Assembly: GCF_000176155.1 (NCBI RefSeq)
Contig: NZ_ACZO01000006.1
Span: forward strand, 186,001-250,000
DNA: 64,000 nt
Origin: Vibrio metschnikovii CIP 69.14
Lineage (GTDB): Bacteria > Pseudomonadota > Gammaproteobacteria > Enterobacterales > Vibrionaceae
Direction: 5' to 3'
Numbering within the stretch: position 1 is the first letter of the stretch; each line of letters starts with the position of its first letter. The notes beneath the pieces were generated by a model. The model searched no databases. It was not told the DNA's origin and saw only the letters and a list, made by a program, of their open reading frames with translations. Made by a program: the position numbers and the translations under genes. Positions 1 through 7,797 of this stretch are shown here, in pieces.

Positions 1-1
1 T

Positions 2-1033
2 GATTTAGTGAAACCTTATGTTGACGACTTAGTGAATGTTGTCGATATGGCCGCGATTCAGAAAGCCAAACTGAAGATAGGTGTCGACCCATTAGGTGGC
101 AGCGGAATTGATTATTGGCGACAAATTGCTCAAACGTACGATTTAGATTTAACGTTAGTCAGTGAAGCGATTGATCCTACGTTCCAGTTTATGTCACTGG
201 ATAAAGATGGCGTGGTGCGTATGGATTGCTCATCTCCCTATGCGATGGCTGGCTTATTAGCACTGAAAGACCAATACGATTTAGCGTTTGGTAATGACCC
301 TGATTATGATCGTCATGGGATTGTTACGCCACAAGGTTTAATGAACCCTAACCATTTTCTGGCGGTTTGTATTGACTATCTTTACCGTCACCGCTCTGCT
401 TGGCAATCTGATGTTGCTGTGGGCAAAACCCTTGTTTCTAGTGCGATGATTGATAAAGTCGTTGCGGATTTAGGACGCAAATTGTGTGAAGTGCCAGTTG
501 GATTTAAATGGTTTGTTGATGGCTTGTATAACGGTCGTTTTGGTTTTGGTGGAGAAGAGAGTGCTGGTGCCTCTTTCTTACGTCAAGATGGCACCGCTTG
601 GTCAACCGATAAAGATGGGATTATTTTATGTCTACTTGCTGCTGAAATAACGGCGGTGACGGGTAAAAACCCTCAGCAATATTATGATCAATTAGCAGCG
701 AAACATGGTGAGTCGCACTACAGCCGAATTCAAGCTGTCGCCAATGGACCTCAAAAAACGATCTTGAGTCAGCTTTCCGCCGAGATGGTGACCGCTCAAA
801 CCTTAGCCGGAGATGTGATCACTGCCCGTTTAACCCATGCTCCAGGTAATGGGGCTGCGATTGGTGGTTTAAAAGTGACGACTGATTACGGTTGGTTTGC
901 GGCACGTCCATCAGGGACGGAAGATATTTATAAAATTTATTGTGAGAGTTTTAAAGGCGAGGAGCATTTAAAACAGATAGAGCATGAAGCGCAAGAGATT
1001 GTTAATCAAGTCTTTAAAAATGCGGGATTATAA
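2..1033 (+). CDS. pgm: phosphoglucomutase, C-terminal part (5' end outside window)
   Basis: The reading frame is open to the left edge, so only about 343 C-terminal residues of the roughly 545-residue enzyme are present. Pgm interconverts glucose 1-phosphate and glucose 6-phosphate in the cytoplasm, linking glycogen and cell-envelope sugar synthesis to glycolysis. The visible part has the sugar-binding loop [10 protein letters not shown] followed by DKDG, and the C-terminal phosphate-binding loop [12 protein letters not shown], both typical of the alpha-D-phosphohexomutase family. The GTG at position 8 is internal, not the start. A strong hairpin terminator follows 25 bases after the stop. 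Family assignment is secure; the N-terminal catalytic serine lies outside the window. Confidence 0.95.
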   Translation, partial: DLVKPYVDDLVNVVDMAAIQKAKLKIGVDPLGGSGIDYWRQIAQTYDLDLTLVSEAIDPTFQFMSLDKDGVVRMDCSSPYAMAGLLALKDQYDLAFGNDPDYDRHGIVTPQGLMNPNHFLAVCIDYLYRHRSAWQSDVAVGKTLVSSAMIDKVVADLGRKLCEVPVGFKWFVDGLYNGRFGFGGEESAGASFLRQDGTAWSTDKDGIILCLLAAEITAVTGKNPQQYYDQLAAKHGESHYSRIQAVANGPQKTILSQLSAEMVTAQTLAGDVITARLTHAPGNGAAIGGLKVTTDYGWFAARPSGTEDIYKIYCESFKGEEHLKQIEHEAQEIVNQVFKNAGL

Positions 1034-1057
1034 TTAATCACATCTCGAATTTAGCTT

Positions 1058-1096
1058 AAGACAGGCCATGAATCAACGTTCGTGGCCTGTCTTTTA
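1058..1096. terminator. bidirectional terminator between pgm and the DUF1853 gene
   Basis: A 13-bp stem (1058-1070 with 1081-1093, one T-G pair) carries A's on the left and TTTTATT on the right. It can end both pgm and the convergent minus-strand gene whose stop is at 1097. Confidence 0.8.
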
Positions 1097-1849
1097 TTAT
1101 GTGGTAGCAGGCCAGTCATTGGGCATAATAAACCAAAATAATCCCGATTGACTTTGGCAATGAACAAAACCTAAGTCTTCACCTTGGTAGCGTGGACTCT
1201 GTTTATCACGGCCGGTTAACCATTGTGGCTTTTCTAATCGATACAAGGGCTCGTCAATCAATGACTGTTGATGTTGATAACACCAATGACCCTGAATTTG
1301 TGAAGGGTTGAGTGGGTGGCCTAAACATTCGTTAGGTACGGGTTCTGGTTGAAAAGGGTTAGTATAAAGTCGACCTTGCATGAGCAAATGGGGCTTCGCA
1401 TTAGCCCATAACGGATAATGTTTACAAAACGCTTCGTTGCTTGAAAGGGGAAGTTGATGGTTGAGCATATGATTTAACTTGAGATCAAGTCTATCTTCTG
1501 CATTGGGCCCATACCAATTCCCTTGATGAAGAAGGTAGAATTTAACGGCCACTTCCCAATGTTCGTATTGCTCTGTTTTGCGGTTTTTGGCAATAAAATC
1601 AATCGAACCTAACGTTGTGCCTTGTTGATTTAGCTGAATCTCTTCTGAAACGGCGTTATAGCGAGGCGTGGCAGTGAAGAGTTGTTGACATAAAAATTGA
1701 TAAATAAATCCTAGTCGCTGATTACCTTGATAAGTTGGCCACTGCTGATAAGACGGTTGAATGAAAGGAACTTTAGAGACTATTGGCTCTGACCCTTGAA
1801 AGAGTGGAGGAGTGGTTACCACCCATTGCATAAGCTGTTTTATATCCAT
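1097..1849 (-). CDS. DUF1853 family protein
   Basis: A 250-residue protein of unknown function that I place in the DUF1853 family by its overall pattern: a conserved N-terminal TPPLF/Q stretch, a central block with the charged motif EVAVKFYL, and a tryptophan-rich C-terminus. The EVAVKFYLL block together with a preceding GSID resembles the acidic/lysine core of nuclease-like folds, but this is only a visual impression. There is no signal peptide or membrane segment. I use the ATG at 1849 (GGTG 8 bases upstream) rather than the ATG at 1861, which has no ribosome-binding site. It stands alone, divergent from the ybgI-like gene. Confidence 0.65.
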   Translation of the reverse strand: MDIKQLMQWVVTTPPLFQGSEPIVSKVPFIQPSYQQWPTYQGNQRLGFIYQFLCQQLFTATPRYNAVSEEIQLNQQGTTLGSIDFIAKNRKTEQYEHWEVAVKFYLLHQGNWYGPNAEDRLDLKLNHMLNHQLPLSSNEAFCKHYPLWANAKPHLLMQGRLYTNPFQPEPVPNECLGHPLNPSQIQGHWCYQHQQSLIDEPLYRLEKPQWLTGRDKQSPRYQGEDLGFVHCQSQSGLFWFIMPNDWPATT

Positions 1850-1942
1850 TGTGAGCACCATCTACGGTTACCATTCCGTTTTCGACATTCTAGCCTGAAA
1901 TTGTTATAAACACGTCATAACAATAGTGTAATGGAACGAAAT

Positions 1943-2701
1943 ATGGACAACTTACAGTTAGAAGCGTTGTTAAATGAGATCTTGTCTCCACAATTAGTGA
2001 AAGATTACTGTCCTAACGGCTTGCAAGTGGAAGGTAAAGCCGAGATAAAAAAAATCATTACTGGAGTGACGGCGTCGAAAGCGCTCATTGAACAAGCCAT
2101 TGAGCATCAAGCCGATGCTTTACTTGTCCATCATGGTTATTTTTGGAAAGGAGAGCCAGAAGCGATTCGTGGTATGAAAGGGCAGCGACTACGACAACTG
2201 ATTAAGCATGACATTAATTTGTTTGCCTATCATTTACCACTGGATATTCATCCGCAATTGGGTAATAACGCTCAGCTCGCTCAGTTACTTGGAATTCAAG
2301 TGGAGGGCGGGCTAGAAGGGCATGCACAATCTGTCGCTATGTACGGTTGTCTCAATCGTAATTACTCTTGTGATGAGTTTGCCCAGCATCTGCAAACGGT
2401 ACTTCACCGTCAGCCATTGCATATTGCTCCAGAGCAAACGGATAAACCGATTAAAAAGATCGCTTGGTGTACGGGGGGCGGGCAAGACTATATCGAACTG
2501 GCTGCTGAGCAAGGTATGGATGCGTTCATCTCGGGTGAGATTTCTGAACGAACCACTTATGCGGCACGAGAATTAAATATTCATTATTTTGCTGCGGGGC
2601 ATCATGCTACCGAGCGTTATGGTGTTAAAGCATTGGGGGAATGGTTAAGCCGCGAACATGGTTTTGTGGTTGAGTTTATTGATATCGATAATCCGGTATA
2701 A
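1943..2701 (+). CDS. Nif3-like dinuclear metal centre protein (YbgI / DUF34)
   Basis: A 252-residue cytoplasmic protein collinear with E. coli YbgI over its length. Visible family motifs are YCPNGLQVEG near the N-terminus, the metal-ligand VHHGYFWK, the HLPLDIHP block, CTGGGQ, DAFISGE and the C-terminal AGHHATE; the histidines bind a two-metal site. The family forms hexameric rings and is often labelled GTP cyclohydrolase 1 type 2 homolog, but its physiological reaction is unsettled. The start at 1943 has GGA seven bases upstream; an in-frame ATG at 1931 lacks one. It ends at a bidirectional terminator shared with gltA. Confidence 0.88.
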   Translation: MDNLQLEALLNEILSPQLVKDYCPNGLQVEGKAEIKKIITGVTASKALIEQAIEHQADALLVHHGYFWKGEPEAIRGMKGQRLRQLIKHDINLFAYHLPLDIHPQLGNNAQLAQLLGIQVEGGLEGHAQSVAMYGCLNRNYSCDEFAQHLQTVLHRQPLHIAPEQTDKPIKKIAWCTGGGQDYIELAAEQGMDAFISGEISERTTYAARELNIHYFAAGHHATERYGVKALGEWLSREHGFVVEFIDIDNPV

Positions 2702-2704
2702 ATT

Positions 2705-2745
2705 AAAAAACCAAGGGCGAGGAAATCTCGCTCTTGGTTTTTTTA
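2705..2745. terminator. bidirectional terminator between ybgI-like gene and gltA
   Basis: Stem 2709-2721 pairs with 2727-2739 (13 bp, one G-U), loop GAAAT, flanked by an A-run on the left and seven T's on the right, so it can serve both convergent genes. Confidence 0.85.
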
Positions 2746-2802
2746 TCGACTTGAACAGAGGAGACTCATCGGCAGCTCTGTTCGTTGATTTGAAGTAGCG
2801 GT

Positions 2803-4092
2803 CTATTGGCGCTCATGCAATGGCACAAACTCACGAAGTTTTTGCCCAGTATAAAGCTGACGAGGACGGCCTATCTTGTTGTTCACGTCTGAATGCATTT
2901 CATTCCAGTGCGCAATCCAGCCAATGGTGCGTGACATGGCAAAGATAACGGTAAACATGGAGACTGGAATACCGATGGCTTTGAGAATAATCCCAGAATA
3001 GAAATCGACGTTCGGATAGAGTTTCTTCTCCACAAAGTAGGGGTCAGAAAGTGCAATACGTTCAAGTTCCATAGCCACATCAAGTAGTGGATCGCTAATA
3101 TTGAGTTCTTTAAGAACATCATGACAAGCTTCACGCATCACCGTTGCACGTGGATCGTAGTTTTTGTACACCCGATGACCAAAGCCCATTAAGCGGAATG
3201 GATCATCTTTATCTTTTGCTCGGGCGACGTACTCAGGAATTTTATCGACAGAACCAATTTCTTCTAGCATGCGTAAGCAAGCTTCGTTGGCTCCACCATG
3301 AGCAGGCCCCCACAGTGACGCGATACCTGCGGCAATACAGGCGAAAGGATTGGCACCTGAAGAGCCGGCTAAACGAACGGTTGATGTTGATGCGTTTTGC
3401 TCATGATCTGCATGCAAAGTGAAGATTTTATCCATAGCACGAGCGACGACAGGATTGACTTCATATTCTTTACACGGATTAGCAAACATCATGTGCAGGA
3501 AGTTTTCTGCATAGGTTAAATCGTTACGTGGATAGATAAATGGCTGACCAATCGAGTATTTGTAACACATTGCAGCCAAGGTTGGCATTTTTGATAATAA
3601 ACGATAAGCAGCAATTTCTCGGTGGGTATCGTTATTAATATCCAGTGAATCGTGATAGAAAGCCGCTAACGCACCTACCACCCCACACATCACCGCCATT
3701 GGGTGTGCATCGCGGCGGAAACCATGGAAGAAACTAGCAATTTGCTCGTGAACCATGGTGTGGCGAGTAACGATCTTCTTAAACTCTTCGTATTGTTCAC
3801 GGTTAGGGGCTTCACCATAAAGAAGGATGTAACATACTTCTAAATAATCAGCATTATTGGCTAACTGTTCGATAGAAAAGCCGCGATGTAACAAAATGCC
3901 TTTGTCACCATCGATATAAGTGATTTGAGATTCACAAGATGCAGTGGCAAGAAAACCCGGGTCAAAAGTAAAGTAGCCATTTGAACCTAATTGACGAACG
4001 TCGATTACTTGAGGACCTATTGTCCCATCCATAATCGGCAGCTCAATGGGCGCTTTACCTTCAATGTGAAGGGTCGCTTTCTTATCTGCCAT
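2803..4092 (-). CDS. gltA: type II citrate synthase
   Basis: A 429-residue citrate synthase (E. coli GltA 427), condensing oxaloacetate and acetyl-CoA at the entry to the TCA cycle. The catalytic segments are visible: [17 protein letters not shown] and [13 protein letters not shown]; this is the hexameric NADH-sensitive type of Gram-negative bacteria. The ATG at 4092 has GGAG seven bases upstream, whereas the in-frame TTG at 4098 sits almost on the Shine-Dalgarno sequence and is rejected. It is divergent from the sdh-suc operon across a 397-bp spacer, the usual enterobacterial and Vibrio arrangement, so the two are probably co-regulated by oxygen and carbon signals. Confidence 0.97.
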   Translation of the reverse strand: MADKKATLHIEGKAPIELPIMDGTIGPQVIDVRQLGSNGYFTFDPGFLATASCESQITYIDGDKGILLHRGFSIEQLANNADYLEVCYILLYGEAPNREQYEEFKKIVTRHTMVHEQIASFFHGFRRDAHPMAVMCGVVGALAAFYHDSLDINNDTHREIAAYRLLSKMPTLAAMCYKYSIGQPFIYPRNDLTYAENFLHMMFANPCKEYEVNPVVARAMDKIFTLHADHEQNASTSTVRLAGSSGANPFACIAAGIASLWGPAHGGANEACLRMLEEIGSVDKIPEYVARAKDKDDPFRLMGFGHRVYKNYDPRATVMREACHDVLKELNISDPLLDVAMELERIALSDPYFVEKKLYPNVDFYSGIILKAIGIPVSMFTVIFAMSRTIGWIAHWNEMHSDVNNKIGRPRQLYTGQKLREFVPLHERQ

Positions 4093-4489
4093 AGACAATC
4101 TCCTTTGTTTATTATTTAATCCGTCCAGGATGTTTGTGTGTCATTCTTGTACGTCCGATCGTTATTAAAGTCAATTTTTCTCCTCCGATGTGTGCACTTA
4201 CTTTGATTTTTTATACATATAAAGTTAAAAATCTGTTCTGTGTAGCAAAATTTGTTACATCATTTGTTGTATAATGTTGCCAGCCGTATAAAGGCGTAGC
4301 AAATTTTGGTAAAAACCTTATAAATTCAAAGCTCAAAACAATTCAAGGTAAAAACACTCAACCTTGTTGTTAACATTTATTTTACAATTAAGGTGGGCTT
4401 ATCTCGGCTTATATGTTGATTAAATGTTAAGTTTTGTCGGTTTGTTGCCAAATTTCATTGATAACTATAAATGCTTCAATTAGAGCTGA
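4093..4489. promoter_or_regulatory. divergent gltA / sdhC promoter region
   Basis: A 397-bp AT-rich spacer between the divergent gltA and sdhC genes. It has no credible ORF. A TATAAT at about 4270 is a possible plus-strand -10, but I see no good -35 at 17 bp. The ArcA-like repeat near its sdh side is listed separately. Confidence 0.5.
4414..4430 (+). promoter_or_regulatory. candidate ArcA site upstream of sdhC
   Basis: TGTTGATTAAATGTTAA contains two TGTT(A/G)A repeats exactly 11 bp apart, the spacing of ArcA direct repeats. ArcA is known to repress sdh and suc genes under low oxygen in related bacteria. Function here is inferred from sequence and position only. Confidence 0.45.
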
Positions 4490-4882
4490 GTGAGCAAGCC
4501 CGTGAAAGAAAGAAAGTCAAGACCGGTTAATCTAGATCTGCAGACTATACGCTTTCCGATCACCGCCATCGTTTCTATCCTGCACCGTATCGCTGGGATC
4601 ATAACGTTTGTGGCGGTCGGTATATTGTTATGGTTACTGTCCCTCTCTTTGTCATCACCGATGGGATTTATGGAGGCAAGTCATATCGTTAATGGCTTCT
4701 TCGTCAAGTTTGTTCTTTGGGGCATCCTAACGGCGTTGGCCTATCATATTGTCGGTGGTATACGTCATCTTCTTATGGATATGGGGTATTTTGAAGAGTT
4801 AGAAAGTGGCGCATTGAGTGCGAAGATATCATTGGTAATCACGTTAGTGTTATCAGTGCTAGCGGGGGTATTAGTATGGTAA
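4490..4882 (+). CDS. sdhC: succinate dehydrogenase cytochrome b556 subunit
   Basis: A 130-residue inner-membrane anchor of succinate dehydrogenase (complex II). It starts with GTG and the conserved SKPVKERKSRPVNLDL opening, then FPITAIVSILHRI (quinone-site region), and has three hydrophobic segments at roughly 30-52, 66-86 and 107-128. The histidine in the segment ending HIVGGIRHLL is the probable haem b ligand. It overlaps sdhD by 7 bases, so the two anchors are translationally coupled. First gene of the sdhCDAB-sucABCD run. Confidence 0.93.
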   Translation: MSKPVKERKSRPVNLDLQTIRFPITAIVSILHRIAGIITFVAVGILLWLLSLSLSSPMGFMEASHIVNGFFVKFVLWGILTALAYHIVGGIRHLLMDMGYFEELESGALSAKISLVITLVLSVLAGVLVW

Positions 4883-5220
4883 AGCATGTTTCTTCATTTG
4901 GTCGTAATGGGGTACACGATTATCTCTTAATCCGTGCTACTGCAATTATTATGACTCTTTATACCCTTTATGTAGTGTTGTTTTGTGCTTTCACTGATAT
5001 TACCTATTTAACATGGACCCAATTTTTCTCTAGCACTTTCACTAAAGTGTTCACCATGTTGACCTTAGTTTGCATTCTGATTCATGGTTGGATAGGGCTC
5101 TGGCAAGTGTTGACCGATTACGTAAAGTGCTCAAAGTTACGTAGTGTTTTGCAATTGGTCGTTATTGCCGTGTTATTTGGATACTTTTTCTCTGGCCTAT
5201 TTGTACTGTGGGGTGTGTAA
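4876..5220 (+). CDS. sdhD: succinate dehydrogenase hydrophobic membrane anchor subunit
   Basis: A 114-residue three-helix anchor that, with SdhC, binds haem b and ubiquinone and holds SdhAB on the inner membrane. The sequence opens VKHVSSFGRNGVHDYLLIRATA, typical of the family, and the second helix has HGWIGLWQVLTDYVK, containing the expected haem-ligand histidine and quinone-site region. The start lies inside sdhC and the stop is immediately followed by the sdhA GTG, indicating coupled translation of all subunits. Confidence 0.93.
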   Translation: MVKHVSSFGRNGVHDYLLIRATAIIMTLYTLYVVLFCAFTDITYLTWTQFFSSTFTKVFTMLTLVCILIHGWIGLWQVLTDYVKCSKLRSVLQLVVIAVLFGYFFSGLFVLWGV

Positions 5221-6987
5221 GTGACTATTCCTGTTCGTGAATTCGATGCCGTCGTTATCGGTGCTGGTGGTGCAGGCATGCGTGCTGCACTTCAAATTTC
5301 TGAACAAGGCCTAACCTGCGCCTTGTTGTCTAAAGTGTTCCCAACTCGTTCACACACGGTTTCTGCTCAGGGTGGCATTACCGTTGCCTTGGGCAACTCG
5401 CACAAAGACGATTGGCAGTGGCACATGTACGATACCGTCAAAGGTTCAGATTACATTGGTGATCAGAATGCGATTGAATACATGTGTAAAAATGGCCCTC
5501 AATCGGTGATTGAACTTGAGCGCATGGGGTTGCCATTTTCTCGTTTTGAAGATGGTTCGATTTATCAACGCCCATTTGGTGGCCAATCGAAAGAGTTTGG
5601 TGGTGAGCAAGCCGCGCGTACCGCCGCTGCCGCCGACCGCACGGGTCATGCGTTATTACATACCCTATATCAGCAGAACATTAAGTATAAAACGACCATT
5701 TTCTCCGAGTGGTATGCATTAGATTTAGTTAAAAACCAAGATGGTGCGGTGTTAGGTTGTACAGCGTTGTGCATGGAAACCGGTGAAATTTGCTACTTTA
5801 AATCGAAAGCGACGGTACTGGCTACTGGCGGCGCCGGGCGAATTTATGCGTCAACGACCAATGCGCATATCAATACTGGTGACGGTGTAGGCATGGCCTT
5901 ACGCGCTGGTGTACCAATGCAAGATATGGAAATGTGGCAATTCCACCCAACAGGGATTGCTGGCGCTGGTGTGTTAGTGACAGAAGGGTGTCGTGGAGAA
6001 GGTGGCTATCTATTAAATAAAGATGGTGAACGTTTCATGGAGCGCTATGCGCCTAATGCGAAAGACTTAGCTGGCCGTGACGTGGTTGCTCGTTCAATGA
6101 TGATTGAAATCCGTGAAGGTCGTGGTTGTGATGGCCCATGGGGTCCACACATTAAGCTGAAACTAGACCATTTAGGTCGAGATGTTCTTGAATCCCGTCT
6201 ACCGGGTATTTGCGAACTGTCTCGGACTTTTGCCCATGTTGACCCAGTTAAAGAGCCTATTCCTGTTATTCCTACTTGTCATTATATGATGGGTGGAGTG
6301 CCGACTCAGGTCTCTGGTCAAGCCATCAAACAAGATAGAAATGGCAAAGATATTGAAGTACAAGGCTTGTTCGCTTGTGGCGAAATTGCTTCGGTTTCAG
6401 TTCATGGCGCAAATCGTCTTGGTGGTAATTCATTATTAGATTTAGTGGTCTTTGGCCGCGCGACAGGATTACACCTTGGTGAAACGCTAGCCGCACAAAG
6501 TGAAGCTCGCCCAGCAACCGAGTCAGATATTGAAGCGTCATTAGCGCGAACCATGCGTTGGGAAAACAGTACCGGTGGCGAAGACCCAGTACAAATTCGT
6601 AAAGATCTTCAACGTTGTATGCAAAACAACTTCTCGGTATTCCGTGAAGGTGATGCGATGGCAACCGGACTTGAAGAGTTAAAAGTGATCCGTGAACGTC
6701 TGAAAAACGGACACTTGGCCGATAAATCAAAAGAATTTAATACTCAGCGTATCGAATGTTTAGAGTTAGATAACTTAATGGAAACGGCGTTTTCTACCGC
6801 AGTAGCGGCCAATTATCGTACGGAAAGCCGAGGTGCGCATGCTCGTTTCGATTATCCAGAACGTGATGATGCGAATTGGTTGTGCCACTCGATTTACGAT
6901 CCAGAAACCGAACAAATGAATAAGCGTGATGTCAATATGACGCCGATTCATCGTGATGCTTTTCCACCTAAAGCACGTACATACTAA
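5221..6987 (+). CDS. sdhA: succinate dehydrogenase flavoprotein subunit
   Basis: A 588-residue flavoprotein (E. coli 588) that oxidises succinate to fumarate. The FAD-binding glycine motif is at residues 14-19 (GAGGAG); His45 in [10 protein letters not shown] is the covalent flavin site. Further catalytic and binding motifs are WQFHPTGI (about 240), [14 protein letters not shown] with the active-site arginine, HYMMGGVPT (about 355) and [10 protein letters not shown] (about 396). Starts with GTG directly after the sdhD stop. A conserved 14-bp gap leads to sdhB. Confidence 0.98.
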   Translation: MTIPVREFDAVVIGAGGAGMRAALQISEQGLTCALLSKVFPTRSHTVSAQGGITVALGNSHKDDWQWHMYDTVKGSDYIGDQNAIEYMCKNGPQSVIELERMGLPFSRFEDGSIYQRPFGGQSKEFGGEQAARTAAAADRTGHALLHTLYQQNIKYKTTIFSEWYALDLVKNQDGAVLGCTALCMETGEICYFKSKATVLATGGAGRIYASTTNAHINTGDGVGMALRAGVPMQDMEMWQFHPTGIAGAGVLVTEGCRGEGGYLLNKDGERFMERYAPNAKDLAGRDVVARSMMIEIREGRGCDGPWGPHIKLKLDHLGRDVLESRLPGICELSRTFAHVDPVKEPIPVIPTCHYMMGGVPTQVSGQAIKQDRNGKDIEVQGLFACGEIASVSVHGANRLGGNSLLDLVVFGRATGLHLGETLAAQSEARPATESDIEASLARTMRWENSTGGEDPVQIRKDLQRCMQNNFSVFREGDAMATGLEELKVIRERLKNGHLADKSKEFNTQRIECLELDNLMETAFSTAVAANYRTESRGAHARFDYPERDDANWLCHSIYDPETEQMNKRDVNMTPIHRDAFPPKARTY

Positions 6988-7001
6988 GGGAGGACTCAAT
7001 T

Positions 7002-7712
7002 ATGAAACTTAACTTCTCTTTGTATCGTTACAATCCTGATGTTGATAGTAAGCCATACATGAAAGAGTATGTGCTCGACGTCGCAGAAGGTTCAGACATG
7101 ATGGTGCTCGATGCACTGATCTTACTGAAAGAACAGGACCCATCGATTGCTTTTCGTCGTTCTTGCCGTGAAGGTGTGTGTGGTTCTGATGGCTTGAACA
7201 TGAATGGTAAAAACGGTTTAGCCTGTATTACCCCGCTTTCGGCTTTGAAAGGCAGTAAAATAGTTATTCGCCCATTACCGGGCTTACCGGTAGTGCGTGA
7301 TTTAATCGTCGACATGACACAGTTCTACGATAACTACGCCAAAGTGAAACCATTTTTGATTTCTGATGGTGAAATTCCTCCTTCTCGTGAGCATCTCCAG
7401 TTACCGGAAGATCGCGCACATTTGGATGGATTGTATGAATGTATTATGTGTGCATGTTGTACAACGTCTTGCCCCTCTTTTTGGTGGAATCCGGATAAAT
7501 TTATCGGTCCGGCGGGATTGTTGGCGGCTTATCGTTGGTTAATTGATAGCCGCGATACGGCAACAGATGAGCGCTTGTCAAATCTTGATGATGCATTTAG
7601 CGTTTTTCGTTGCCATGGCATCATGAATTGTGTAAGTGTTTGTCCTAAGGGATTAAACCCGACAAAAGCAATTGGCCATATCAAGTCGATGTTGGTCAAC
7701 CGCTCGGTTTAG
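7002..7712 (+). CDS. sdhB: succinate dehydrogenase iron-sulfur subunit
   Basis: A 236-residue electron-transfer subunit passing electrons from SdhA flavin to quinone. Residues 55-75 form the plant-type [2Fe-2S] site (C55, C60, D63, C75, the same Asp-containing set as E. coli). The [4Fe-4S] and [3Fe-4S] sites are in ECIMCACCTTSCP (about 147-159) and RCHGIMNCVSVCPKG (about 204-218). The start has AGGGAGGA upstream. A GC-rich hairpin follows the stop, before sucA. Confidence 0.97.
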   Translation: MKLNFSLYRYNPDVDSKPYMKEYVLDVAEGSDMMVLDALILLKEQDPSIAFRRSCREGVCGSDGLNMNGKNGLACITPLSALKGSKIVIRPLPGLPVVRDLIVDMTQFYDNYAKVKPFLISDGEIPPSREHLQLPEDRAHLDGLYECIMCACCTTSCPSFWWNPDKFIGPAGLLAAYRWLIDSRDTATDERLSNLDDAFSVFRCHGIMNCVSVCPKGLNPTKAIGHIKSMLVNRSV

Positions 7713-7722
7713 ATGAAAAATT

Positions 7723-7745
7723 GCAGGCCTTCGGGCCTGCCTTTA
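7723..7745 (+). terminator. intercistronic hairpin between sdhB and sucA
   Basis: A perfect 7-bp GC-rich stem (7723-7729 / 7734-7740) with a UUCG loop, followed only by CTTTAT. The very stable tetraloop with a weak T-run suggests partial termination or 3'-end protection of the sdh message rather than a full stop before sucA. Confidence 0.6.
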
Positions 7746-7797
7746 TAGCTCGGCATAGACCGCAGCAAACGTGAAAACTACTGGTTAAGGGAAAATA

